Source: Oribacterium sinus
Lineage (GTDB): Bacteria; Bacillota; Clostridia; Lachnospirales; Lachnospiraceae
Direction: 5' to 3'
Assembly (NCBI RefSeq): GCF_014202695.1
Contig: NZ_JACHHH010000007.1
Location: 62,001 to 126,000 of the forward strand
DNA: 64,000 nucleotides
The translations under genes were made by a program, and so were the position numbers. Position 1 is the stretch's first letter, and each line of letters opens with the position of its first letter. The notes under the pieces were generated by a model. It made no database searches. It saw nothing but the letters and a program-made list of their open reading frames with translations, and was not told the origin of the DNA. Positions 56,613-64,000 of this stretch are shown here, piece by piece.

Positions 56613-57911
56613 TTAAATATATTGTGATATTATGTAAGTCTTTAATTTATCCACAAGAGTTGCATCAAAAATATCCCTCATACAATCCTTTTCATTTTCT
56701 CCTTTTGCCCAGGTACATCCTCCATAGCATATCGGAGCATACTTACAAAAGTTAATGCATTTTGCCTCTTCCAAATGATAATCATACCATTTCTTATTAT
56801 CTATAATTAACTTTCCATCGGTACTTATTTTGCCATGAACATCACTATATAATAGCCCAGGGCAAGCATATATGTTGAGTTGTTCATCCACTGTATATCC
56901 ATTCGCTAATTTACCAATACATAGCCCACTAATTTCTTTAAATACCTTAATCCCATTTTCAATTAAGTAATAATTCAACTTAACAATTTCTTTTGCCAAT
57001 TCAATATCATTGTCTCTCTCGTCATTACCATCTAAAATTATCTCTCCTTGGGTTCCAAATATCTCATGGAATTTTATTGATGTAATAGCTTGTGTAAGAT
57101 TTTTATCAATTAAATAATCTATCAATTCTTTAGATTTGTTCACTGTTTCTTTGTTTACATTTATTCTCAAACATATCGTACTCAAAATATCTGAAGTTTT
57201 ATGCTTTTTAATTAATTTTAGACTTGAAATAATCTTGTCAAAACTACCTTCGCCATTGGGATATACACGGAATGAATCATTAATCTCCTTAATTCCATCT
57301 AGCGTAATTTGGATATTGTCTATATTATCTAAGTAGAATTTAATATTACTTTCATTAAATAAAGTACCATTGGTAATCAATACACACTGAATCACTAATT
57401 CTGGAAAAATATCTTCTAGACGTCTCAAATCTGTAATTATTTGCTGACACATAGAATCATTAAACATTGGTTCTCCACCAAAAAGACTGACGGCAAATAA
57501 TTTAGTATTATATTTTTTTATTTCATTTTTAAAATATTCAATAACCACTTTCCAATTGCTTTCAGTCATATACTTCTTGCAATTAAGTTCTTTCCTTATA
57601 TCCTGATAACAATATGTACAATTTAAATTACAAGCTGATGTTGTCGAGATAAATGCCGCCATTTTGGTTTTATCAAACTTTAACGAAGATATATTGCTCT
57701 TTAATCTTGAAACCTCAAATTCATGGCTATCAACTATAATGCCATTTTCATATAAGCTAGTTTCTTCACCTTTTGATAAACGAATTTCCTGATTTCCATT
57801 CAAAAAATCGACTAAATCGTGATCACAAGAAATCAAACATTGAGATGCCAAATTGAAAAGATACTCTTTCCCTTCAATATCTAATAATAAATTATACTTT
57901 GAAGCTACCAT
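56613..57911 (-). CDS. Radical SAM/SPASM peptide maturase
   Basis: 432 residues. C-x-x-x-C-x-x-C for the SAM-binding [4Fe-4S] cluster is at Cys94, Cys98, Cys101 (CNLNCTYCYQD), followed by LFGGEPMFN (glycine-rich SAM site). The C-terminal SPASM region (about 335-410) has many cysteines: SGLCIGKL, IYACPGLLYS, CINFCKYAPICYGGCTWAKGE and DCM, able to hold auxiliary clusters. The first 80 residues look like a small peptide-recognition domain. Such enzymes cross-link or epimerise ribosomal peptides. Strong SD AAGGAG ahead of the ATG. AT-rich. Confidence 0.88.
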   Translation of the reverse strand: MVASKYNLLLDIEGKEYLFNLASQCLISCDHDLVDFLNGNQEIRLSKGEETSLYENGIIVDSHEFEVSRLKSNISSLKFDKTKMAAFISTTSACNLNCTYCYQDIRKELNCKKYMTESNWKVVIEYFKNEIKKYNTKLFAVSLFGGEPMFNDSMCQQIITDLRRLEDIFPELVIQCVLITNGTLFNESNIKFYLDNIDNIQITLDGIKEINDSFRVYPNGEGSFDKIISSLKLIKKHKTSDILSTICLRINVNKETVNKSKELIDYLIDKNLTQAITSIKFHEIFGTQGEIILDGNDERDNDIELAKEIVKLNYYLIENGIKVFKEISGLCIGKLANGYTVDEQLNIYACPGLLYSDVHGKISTDGKLIIDNKKWYDYHLEEAKCINFCKYAPICYGGCTWAKGENEKDCMRDIFDATLVDKLKTYIISQYI

Positions 57912-58203
57912 TGTTTCTCCTTAATTAATATCTTTTTAGCAACTTTTTCTACCGTATACAACTTTCAGAAATCACGTTATAGGCGGAACATAAAGGACGA
58001 AATTTGTTCTTCCAAAAGGCAATGCCATCTCTTTTAAATATTACCCCCGACAATATAATCTCTTACAGTACTACTATAAATCTCTATTTTTATAAGCTCT
58101 CAAGTAAATTGAATTCTAAACTAATCCAACGTGGTATTTATATAAAAACAAATACAACATGAAAGTAGTTAATCGACAATTTCTTTTTCAAAAATCTTGA
58201 ATA
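57912..58203 (-). other. Gap between candidate precursor and radical SAM gene
   Basis: About 290 bp, AT-rich. It holds a possible promoter on the minus strand (TTGAGA at 58103-58098, 19 bp, TATAGT at 58078-58073) and two tiny frames (14 and 18 codons; the latter, 57972-58028, begins MALPFGRTN) lacking good ribosome binding sites. Nothing else is recognisable. Confidence 0.3.
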
Positions 58204-58296
58204 TTATCTAATTCTTGTAATGCAGTTCCCAAAAATTCCGCAAAAATTAACTTCTGAAAATGTTAAGTAGCCTCTTTCTAAAATCTTGAATCTCAT
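58204..58296 (-). CDS. Candidate RiPP precursor peptide, possibly frameshifted
   Basis: A 30-codon frame starts at an ATG with AAAGGAG 8 bp ahead, 60 bp after the permease gene. As read it gives MRFKILERGYLTFSEVN and then FCGIFGNCITRIR with two cysteines. Dropping one T from each of two five-T runs (58242-58246 and 58190-58194) instead gives a 41-residue peptide whose second half is FAEFLGTALQELDNIQDF then EKEIVD, ending at 58169. Its position before the maturase makes it the best precursor candidate. Which frame is real cannot be decided here. Confidence 0.4.
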   Translation of the reverse strand: MRFKILERGYLTFSEVNFCGIFGNCITRIR

Positions 58297-58355
58297 ATCA
58301 TTTTCTCCTTTCTTTAATGTTAACTGTATTTACTCAAGAGCTTATAAACAATTTT

Positions 58356-60719
58356 TTACTCCCCTCTATTAATAATATAGTTAGGAGAATACTTACTCTG
58401 CCTACACACATAGAGTATGGACAGGAAGTAAGATAATAGAATAAGGATTATTGCGTAACAAAGTATATATCCATTAGGAAGGTTAAACCGCAAATCATAA
58501 ATCCCCATTCCTTGCAACATAAGGATCGAAATTCTATTGGTAAATAGCAAGGATAATAAATATCCTATACAGGAAGCCATTGTCAAAATCGGCAGGATAC
58601 TCATAGAAATCTGCCTTGCTATCTGATACGTCGTGAAGCCTATTGCTCTCATCACAGCAAAATCACTTTCGTTATTTAAAACTACTGTCTTTACCAGTAA
58701 AATCACAGTAGTTAGTGTAATAAACATACTTACGAAAAGTACCCAGAGGAGAATCGCCTTTACATTGGCTATAACAGAAGCAAATTGGCTGTTAAATAAT
58801 TCTTTGAAATTTTCGATGTAAGTAATTTCATCCCCCATTTGAGATTGAATCTTTGATATTGCGACCTCTATGTCCCTGTTATTCTTTAGATACAGATACA
58901 TCGATTCCCAACTGGCATCCGGTTCTATTTTTAGGATACCGTCATAGGTAAAGAAAATATCAAGTCCTCCGGTATAGCTGCCTTGTGTCAGTCCGGTTAC
59001 TACATATTCTTCCTCCGGAGCTTGTTCTTGATAATCATTTCTGATCGAAATCACATCTCCTATTCCTTTTTTTAAACTCTTGGAGAGATTAACCGAGATG
59101 GCGATTTCATTGTCATAGAAAGGATACCTTCCCTTATATAAGCCTATCTTCTCCAATTTCTCATAGTCATCATAAACCGTTACTCTTCCGCTTACATTGT
59201 TATCACATAGGATTTCTCCCCCTCCGGGACCTATGCATTTTATAACGGCTTTGGTGTTATCCATTTCGGATATTGTCTGATATAGCTTCTGAATGTCTGC
59301 TTCTTTCTCGGGCTTTAAAACAATATCAAATTTCTCCATACCACTGATTTGCGATAAACCGTCTTCTTTTTGAACAATATTGGAAAATAAAGTGATAAAA
59401 AATGAAGAGGATAATACTGCTAAGGCAACAATCAAGCAGATGGCTATATTTTGTTTCTTTCTACAAATCAATAAATAAATAGCTGATAAAAAGTCCAGGG
59501 ATAAAGGAATTTTCCCAAAAAATGAATGACTGATTCCACCATTATAATTACCCCTTTGTCCCCTTATGGCTGCTACCGGAGTGATTTTCTTTACGGTAGC
59601 CGTTGCTTGAAATGCAAATAGGAATACTATAATTAGATTCACCGATAGGATTTCTAATCCTCTCATCACATGAAAAGAATTTACCCACTTCATACCGCTT
59701 TCTGCCGTTATGGAGGGAATGAAAGTGGATGCCAGTACAGCAGATAATAAAATCCCTAGAACGCTTCCCATAAACCCTAAGAAAATATATTGGAATACAA
59801 AGGATAGTCGAATTTCCCTATCACTAATGCCTAGGGCTTTCATTACTCCAATTGTTTTAAAATCCTTATAAAAACTGTCTTTAATTCTAAAATACATTAC
59901 CAGACAAACCACTATCAGAGTTACCATAGAAAAGAAAAGTATCGCAATACTGTAAACGTGTAATGTGGAGTGCATAGAATACCGAGCGGAAGCAATATCC
60001 GTATAGGTTCCATAAGGCGCCTCTTTGATGAGTGGGATAAAGTTTTGTCTTAAACCCTTATCTTCAGACTTAAGCAACAATAAAGCACTGCGGCTCTCAT
60101 TTCCAAGAGAATTTTCCAATTCCGAGAAAGATTTCTCCGGTACATCAAAGGCCATAACGCCTCGATTACCATATAAGATATCCTCAGTAAATCCGGCAAT
60201 CACAAAGGTCTTATACTCATCAAGGTACTTTATAGATAAATTTTCTCCTAATTGAAAACCAAATAAAGTTTTGCACAGATAGGGAACAAATATTGCATTC
60301 TCCGGCTGGGTCTCCATTTTTTCCACAAGATTGACAGTAGATAAAAGATTGTCTCTATCAAAATTCCGTATAATCCACGAACCCTGTAATTCTTCCTTAT
60401 TTTCTACAGAGATTGCTGTTTTTAAGAAAATCAAAGTATCTTCTGTTTCATAAGCGGTATTGATTTCTGATTTTTGAATGAAGCTCTCGATATCCCTTTT
60501 TTTACTTTCTAAGTATTCTCTGGGAAATATGGCGCTATAATCTGCACTGTTTGTTGCTTCATAAACAGTCTCAAATAAAGCCGAAAAACTATCTTCTATA
60601 GAAAAAGATATCCCTATCAAAAAAGAAGACACCGCAATCAAAAAAACAAAGACAAAAGATCCATACACATTTTTTTTAATTTTAGAAAGGTTAAAAAGTA
60701 ATATTCTTTTTATCATCAT
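58356..60719 (-). CDS. MacB/BceB-type ABC permease
   Basis: 787 residues from the ATG at 60719, which shares one base with the stop of the ATPase gene (TAATG). Two FtsX-type permease modules: a membrane helix near the start, a large outer domain, three helices (about 265-390), then a second helix/outer domain/three-helix set ending near 780. This is the layout of transporters that move or sense peptides and lipids, including bacteriocin-resistance pumps. With the ATPase it forms a two-gene ABC system next to a two-component system, as in Bce-type peptide sensing and detoxification, so self-immunity or antimicrobial-peptide resistance is inferred. Confidence 0.85.
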   Translation of the reverse strand: MMIKRILLFNLSKIKKNVYGSFVFVFLIAVSSFLIGISFSIEDSFSALFETVYEATNSADYSAIFPREYLESKKRDIESFIQKSEINTAYETEDTLIFLKTAISVENKEELQGSWIIRNFDRDNLLSTVNLVEKMETQPENAIFVPYLCKTLFGFQLGENLSIKYLDEYKTFVIAGFTEDILYGNRGVMAFDVPEKSFSELENSLGNESRSALLLLKSEDKGLRQNFIPLIKEAPYGTYTDIASARYSMHSTLHVYSIAILFFSMVTLIVVCLVMYFRIKDSFYKDFKTIGVMKALGISDREIRLSFVFQYIFLGFMGSVLGILLSAVLASTFIPSITAESGMKWVNSFHVMRGLEILSVNLIIVFLFAFQATATVKKITPVAAIRGQRGNYNGGISHSFFGKIPLSLDFLSAIYLLICRKKQNIAICLIVALAVLSSSFFITLFSNIVQKEDGLSQISGMEKFDIVLKPEKEADIQKLYQTISEMDNTKAVIKCIGPGGGEILCDNNVSGRVTVYDDYEKLEKIGLYKGRYPFYDNEIAISVNLSKSLKKGIGDVISIRNDYQEQAPEEEYVVTGLTQGSYTGGLDIFFTYDGILKIEPDASWESMYLYLKNNRDIEVAISKIQSQMGDEITYIENFKELFNSQFASVIANVKAILLWVLFVSMFITLTTVILLVKTVVLNNESDFAVMRAIGFTTYQIARQISMSILPILTMASCIGYLLSLLFTNRISILMLQGMGIYDLRFNLPNGYILCYAIILILLSYFLSILYVCRQSKYSPNYIINRGE

Positions 60720-61492
60720 TACCAACCCATTTCCTTTAGAAAACCGTCCAATTGTATATTTCTTTCCTTATCATGATCTACTGTATATTGTCCCAGATTA
60801 CACTCCCCGCAAATCACTCCATCCTTTAAATACAGTATGCGATTCCCTCTTAAAGCTGCATTAAAGTCATGGGTAACCATTAAGACACTTCTACCCTGTT
60901 GATGAATATTGCTTAATAAATCAAGAACTCTGCACCCTGATTCGGAGTTCAGTGCTCCTGTAGGTTCATCTGCAAACAATATATCCGGTTCATTGATTTC
61001 AGCACGGACTACTGCAACTCTTTGTGCTTCACCTCCCGAGATTTCTGCGGGACTTTTATCCCAATTTTTTTCTTCAATATGAACCATTGAGAGAAGCTGC
61101 TTTGCTTTCTGCATAACTTCAGCATTATTTTTATTTCTTAACAGACCGCTTAGCACAACGTTATCCAGAACCGTAAGATTATGAATCAAATTAATCTGTT
61201 GGAATACAAATCCACAGTGATTTCTTCTAAAATCAGATAATGCATTGTTAGATTTACTTGAAATCTCTTCGTCTCTAAAGAAGACTCTTCCCAAAGATGG
61301 ATTATCCATTCCCGAAAGCATATAGAGAAGAGTTGACTTACCGGAGCCTGATGCTCCCATAACCACCGTAAAATCCCTCTCATAAATTTCTAAATCTATA
61401 TTCTTTAAGATGTGTTCACTATGGTTTTTCATTGAAAAGCTTTTACAGAGCTTTTCTGTTCTAATGATTATATTATTATCATGACTCACCAT
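60719..61492 (-). CDS. ABC transporter ATPase partnering the FtsX-like permease
   Basis: 257 residues. Walker A GASGSGKSTLLYML, Q-loop VFQQINLIHNLTVLDNV, signature ISGGEAQRVAVVRAE, Walker B DILFADEPTGALNSESG and H-loop MVTHDFNAAL are all intact, in the order typical of the MacB/LolD/BceA group. AAAGGAAC precedes the ATG. Upstream lie phased TTAAG half-sites that probably bind the response regulator encoded at 63019. Confidence 0.93.
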   Translation of the reverse strand: MVSHDNNIIIRTEKLCKSFSMKNHSEHILKNIDLEIYERDFTVVMGASGSGKSTLLYMLSGMDNPSLGRVFFRDEEISSKSNNALSDFRRNHCGFVFQQINLIHNLTVLDNVVLSGLLRNKNNAEVMQKAKQLLSMVHIEEKNWDKSPAEISGGEAQRVAVVRAEINEPDILFADEPTGALNSESGCRVLDLLSNIHQQGRSVLMVTHDFNAALRGNRILYLKDGVICGECNLGQYTVDHDKERNIQLDGFLKEMGW

Positions 61493-61579
61493 TTTGCGTT
61501 CCTTTCATGATTCATTTCTTGTTGCACGTCCCTTTTTCTATATTGATTTTATCATTCTAAATCTTAGCAGTCTTTGCCT

Positions 61580-61619
61580 CTTCCTTAACAATTCTTAACT
61601 GACTTACCATGATTCTTAA
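61580..61619 (-). promoter_or_regulatory. Candidate response-regulator binding site (phased half-sites)
   Basis: On the minus strand TTAAGAAT (61619-61612), TTAAGAAT (61598-61591) and TTAAGGAAG (61588-61580) are direct repeats whose TTAA cores are 21 and 10 bp apart, i.e. on one face of the helix, as OmpR-type regulators prefer. They lie 88-127 bp before the ATPase gene; possible -10 sequences (TAGAAT, TAAAAT) follow. Confidence 0.5.
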
Positions 61620-61703
61620 CTTTATTATTCTCCTGAATTTCTTTATCCCATTTTCTAAAATGCTATTGAAAATGCAGGCTTTGCATGCACTACTCTTTAC
61701 GAA

Positions 61704-61749
61704 CAAAAAAACACTACAGGAAAGTCTTTCTTTGAAAGTTTCCTGTAGT
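61704..61749 (-). terminator. Terminator of the sensor kinase gene
   Basis: ACTACAGGAAA (61713-61723) pairs perfectly with TTTCCTGTAGT (61739-61749); GTTTTTTTG follows on the minus strand. It separates the two-component genes from the ABC genes. Confidence 0.9.
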
Positions 61750-61762
61750 ATCTTCCATCTAA

Positions 61763-63022
61763 TTACGCCAATGGTAAATCTATTGTTACACAAAATTGAT
61801 TCTCTATTTTATCAAAACGAATTCTTCCTCCGATTTTATCTATAATCTTTTTGCAAATATATAAGCCCAATCCGGAACCGGCAAAATCCTTTGCTTTTTT
61901 TCCCCGATAAAATCTTTGATCCACAAGATGAATTTCTTCCTCTTCAATGCTGTCTCCAAAATCGCTAACAGAGATTCGTAAGTACTGATTGAAAAAACAG
62001 GAAGATACAGCAATCTCCGTATTTGCATATTTATAAGAATTATTGATTATGTTATCGAAAACCTGCAATAGCCGATTCTTGTCTATTTTTATAATGCAGG
62101 AAGGAATGGATATTTCTCTAATATAGTTTTTGTAATCTGCACTACGAATAATATCTGTTACAACTTCACTACATTCTTCTCTTACAATAACTTCCATTTC
62201 CTCCAACTCATCTAATGTAGACTGCAATAAATTGGAAGCCAGAAGATTGATTTGCTCCGCTTTATCCATAATGATCATCATCTTTTTTCTTTTAGATGCG
62301 TTATCCTCTTGTAACGCAAGAAGTTCTGTCGTTGCTTTTATGGAAGCAATCGGCGTTTTTATATCATGACTTAACGAGGCTATAAGCTCTTTTCTCTTTT
62401 TTAGAGCATTTTGCTCATTGATTTTGGCGTTTAAAAGCTTCTCTCTCATAATATCAAAGCTATTGGCAAATGTACTAAGAGCATTGTTACTATGAATACT
62501 GAGAGGCATCTCAAGATTTCCATCTGAAATTCTTTCTGCAAAAACTTTTAATTGGTCTAATGGTTGAAGTATGGTTCTCCATATTTCAAATACCAGGATT
62601 GCAATAATGATAAAAAACAAGCTGTTAATCAGTAAATAGATATTTCTCATACGAATACTGTACGAAACGTAACGTTCATAATCTTCATTTAAAATAATAA
62701 GCTTTCCCACTGCTTTCTCGTTTTTTACAATATCTATAATCGTATCTTTGTTTTTTATAGAGTCTTCCAATCCACGTCTCTTCATGAGCATGGATTCGTA
62801 AACAATATCTCCCTGCTCATTAATAACATAGAATGAAAGAGTGCTTTTCCTATCTCGAAAAGCACTGTCTTCCCAGTGCCCCCAGTTTTTTTCCACTGAT
62901 TTTCTGATATAATTTACCTCAGCAAAATCGTTAGGCTTCTTCATTATCGGTAAGCCTAAAAATACCAGGGTAAGCCAGGAAAGGATCAAGATTAGTAGAA
63001 AATAGAGATACCCTTTTTTCAT
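61763..63022 (-). CDS. Sensor histidine kinase
   Basis: 419 residues from the ATG at 63022, which overlaps the regulator's stop by 4 bp (ATGA) and has AGAAGGAC ahead. Two membrane helices (about 6-27 and 128-147) flank an outer domain of about 100 residues; HAMP linker; phospho-acceptor His219 in SLSHDIKTPIAS; N-box NRLLQVFDNIINNSYKYA; G-box GSGLGLYICKKII. It is translationally coupled to the regulator. The outer domain is larger than in the BceS group, which has almost none, so it may sense its ligand directly. Confidence 0.93.
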   Translation of the reverse strand: MKKGYLYFLLILILSWLTLVFLGLPIMKKPNDFAEVNYIRKSVEKNWGHWEDSAFRDRKSTLSFYVINEQGDIVYESMLMKRRGLEDSIKNKDTIIDIVKNEKAVGKLIILNEDYERYVSYSIRMRNIYLLINSLFFIIIAILVFEIWRTILQPLDQLKVFAERISDGNLEMPLSIHSNNALSTFANSFDIMREKLLNAKINEQNALKKRKELIASLSHDIKTPIASIKATTELLALQEDNASKRKKMMIIMDKAEQINLLASNLLQSTLDELEEMEVIVREECSEVVTDIIRSADYKNYIREISIPSCIIKIDKNRLLQVFDNIINNSYKYANTEIAVSSCFFNQYLRISVSDFGDSIEEEEIHLVDQRFYRGKKAKDFAGSGLGLYICKKIIDKIGGRIRFDKIENQFCVTIDLPLA

Positions 63023-63705
63023 TGTCCTTCTCCTAATGTCAACATGTACCCTATCCCCCAAACTGTTCTTAAAACTTGCGGTTCGTTAGGATCTATCTCT
63101 ATTTTTTCTCTTAATCTGCGAATATGGACATTTAGTGTATTATCTCCGGTGATACTATCCTGCCATACATTTTGGAATAATTCCTCTTTCGATATGGTTC
63201 TGCCTTGATTTTTCAGGAGATAGAAAAGTAACTTTTTTTCCATTCCTTTCAGCTTTATTCTTTCCCCGGCGTTATATAATTCTTCTTTTTTTAAATCAGC
63301 CTCACATCTTCCCACGCTCACGCCGTCTAATTTATCTTCCGGATAATATCGTTTCAAGAAAACCTGTATTTTTGCAAGCAAATAGCTGAGAGAATAAGGT
63401 TTTTGTATATAATCATCCCCTCCAATATGTAAGGCTAAAATCATATCATCCGTACTGCTACGTGCACTGATGAAAATAATGGGCACATCAGTCATTTGTC
63501 GAATTTTTTTACAAAGTTCAAACCCGGATTCATCACCCAAATTAATATCCAGCAAAATTAACTTTACCTTATCTCGAGAAAGAACTTCAAAACATCCCTC
63601 ATCAGACTCTGCCGTAACGGTACTGATACCGAACAAATTCAAATATTCACTTGTGGCTTCCAGCAAACTTTTCTCATCATCAATGATTAGACAATCATAA
63701 ATCAT
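63019..63705 (-). CDS. OmpR/PhoB-family response regulator
   Basis: 228 residues. Receiver domain (1-120) with acidic Asp9/Asp10, phospho-acceptor Asp53 (LLLDINLGDESG), conserved Ser/Thr and Lys (FISARSS, DDYIQKPYSL), then a winged-helix DNA-binding domain (about 130-226: NVHIRRLREKIEIDPNEPQ, VWGIGYML). Expected to bind direct repeats; the TTAAG sites at 61580-61619 are the candidate target. First gene of the two-component pair. Confidence 0.94.
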   Translation of the reverse strand: MIYDCLIIDDEKSLLEATSEYLNLFGISTVTAESDEGCFEVLSRDKVKLILLDINLGDESGFELCKKIRQMTDVPIIFISARSSTDDMILALHIGGDDYIQKPYSLSYLLAKIQVFLKRYYPEDKLDGVSVGRCEADLKKEELYNAGERIKLKGMEKKLLFYLLKNQGRTISKEELFQNVWQDSITGDNTLNVHIRRLREKIEIDPNEPQVLRTVWGIGYMLTLGEGQ

Positions 63706-63812
63706 AAAAACAGCTCTACCTCACTTTCTGCTTCTCCCTGTATGCGTTAATAAATAGATGGTAGATTTGTATATTCTTTACTTTGTTTAAATAAAACTAC
63801 TGACTCTTTCTC

Positions 63813-64000
63813 TTAAAATGACTTTTTCCTACATATAAAGGCGTGCCACTCCCCTTCCTGCAGCTCTTCCAGAATTTCCCATTCCTTCACTGCTTTCAGG
63901 GTCTCTCTGACTTCCTCCGCCTTTTCTTCCAAAATTCCGGAGGCAATAAAGATTCCTCCTTCTTCCAAAAACTTTGGTACTTCCGGTGCCAAGGCAATGA
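63813..64000 (-). CDS. prmA: Ribosomal protein L11 methyltransferase, C-terminal part
   Basis: An open minus-strand frame enters at the window edge and ends at a TAA at 63813-63815, giving the last 62 codons. ALAPEVPKFLEEGGIFIASGILEEKAEEV and the ending EGEWHAFICRK match the end of PrmA, which trimethylates ribosomal protein L11 using SAM. In many Firmicutes prmA follows dnaJ; here about 16 kb and the AT-rich island lie between them. Confidence 0.8.
   Translation of the reverse strand, partial: IALAPEVPKFLEEGGIFIASGILEEKAEEVRETLKAVKEWEILEELQEGEWHAFICRKKSF

Noticed and set aside
57972-58028. 18-codon frame beginning MALPFGRTN as RiPP precursor
   Set aside because: Its only purine-rich site is too close or too far from the ATG and it has no leader-like part; kept as a weak alternative only.
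61557-61793. 78-residue frame between kinase and ATPase genes
   Set aside because: It overlaps the kinase end and crosses the terminator and regulator sites; composition is not protein-like.

Overview
The window looks like chromosome of a low-to-mid GC Gram-positive anaerobe of the Clostridia, most probably a Lachnospiraceae member (an oral Oribacterium-like organism would fit; this is inference from gene content and protein style, not a search). Supporting features are an hrcA-grpE-dnaK-dnaJ operon with a CIRCE operator, ATP-type PEP carboxykinase, KtrAB potassium uptake, LCP wall-assembly protein, choline-binding-like wall repeats, giant isopeptide-domain surface proteins and SD-driven sigma-A promoters. 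No phage, IS element or CRISPR array was seen.

Layout. 1-12 kb is housekeeping: a partial GNAT acetyltransferase, glgP, ileS, pncB, a MATE exporter, then an odd run (membrane EIIB-like protein without its active Cys, LysR regulator, wall-binding protein) and divergent nagB. 12-24 kb: a membrane-anchored protein, tRNA-Gln(CTG), ktrB-ktrA, an LCP protein with acidic head and Lys/Glu tail, pckA, and an 897-residue wall-repeat protein. 23.7-43 kb is a surface-protein locus: two 6.5 kb adhesin/pilin-like genes that are a tandem duplication with near-identical ends and diverged middles, plus a third relative interrupted by an in-frame TAG. All three end in a V-x-T-[A/G]-D signal plus membrane anchor and lack LPxTG. 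43-54.6 kb: a chemoreceptor, the heat-shock operon, mtaB, an HPr-like gene and thiI. 54.9-63.7 kb is an AT-rich RiPP-type island: ABC exporter, radical SAM/SPASM maturase, a candidate (possibly frameshifted) precursor peptide, a MacB/BceB-type ABC permease and ATPase, and a two-component system. The window ends in the 3' end of prmA.

How parts work together. The heat-shock operon is read from a clean promoter just upstream of CIRCE, bound by its own first gene product HrcA. In the island the sensor kinase and regulator probably control the two-gene ABC system through phased TTAAG half-sites upstream of it; the maturase would modify a peptide that the exporter secretes. KtrA gates KtrB.

The most unusual signals are (i) three copies of a roughly 140-nt hairpin element with a conserved core but copy-specific, mutually complementary outer arms (45698, 51220, 54636), one of which has amplified its 3' half as 98-bp repeats; (ii) the RiPP island with its broken-looking precursor; and (iii) the duplicated giant surface proteins with a non-LPxTG anchor.
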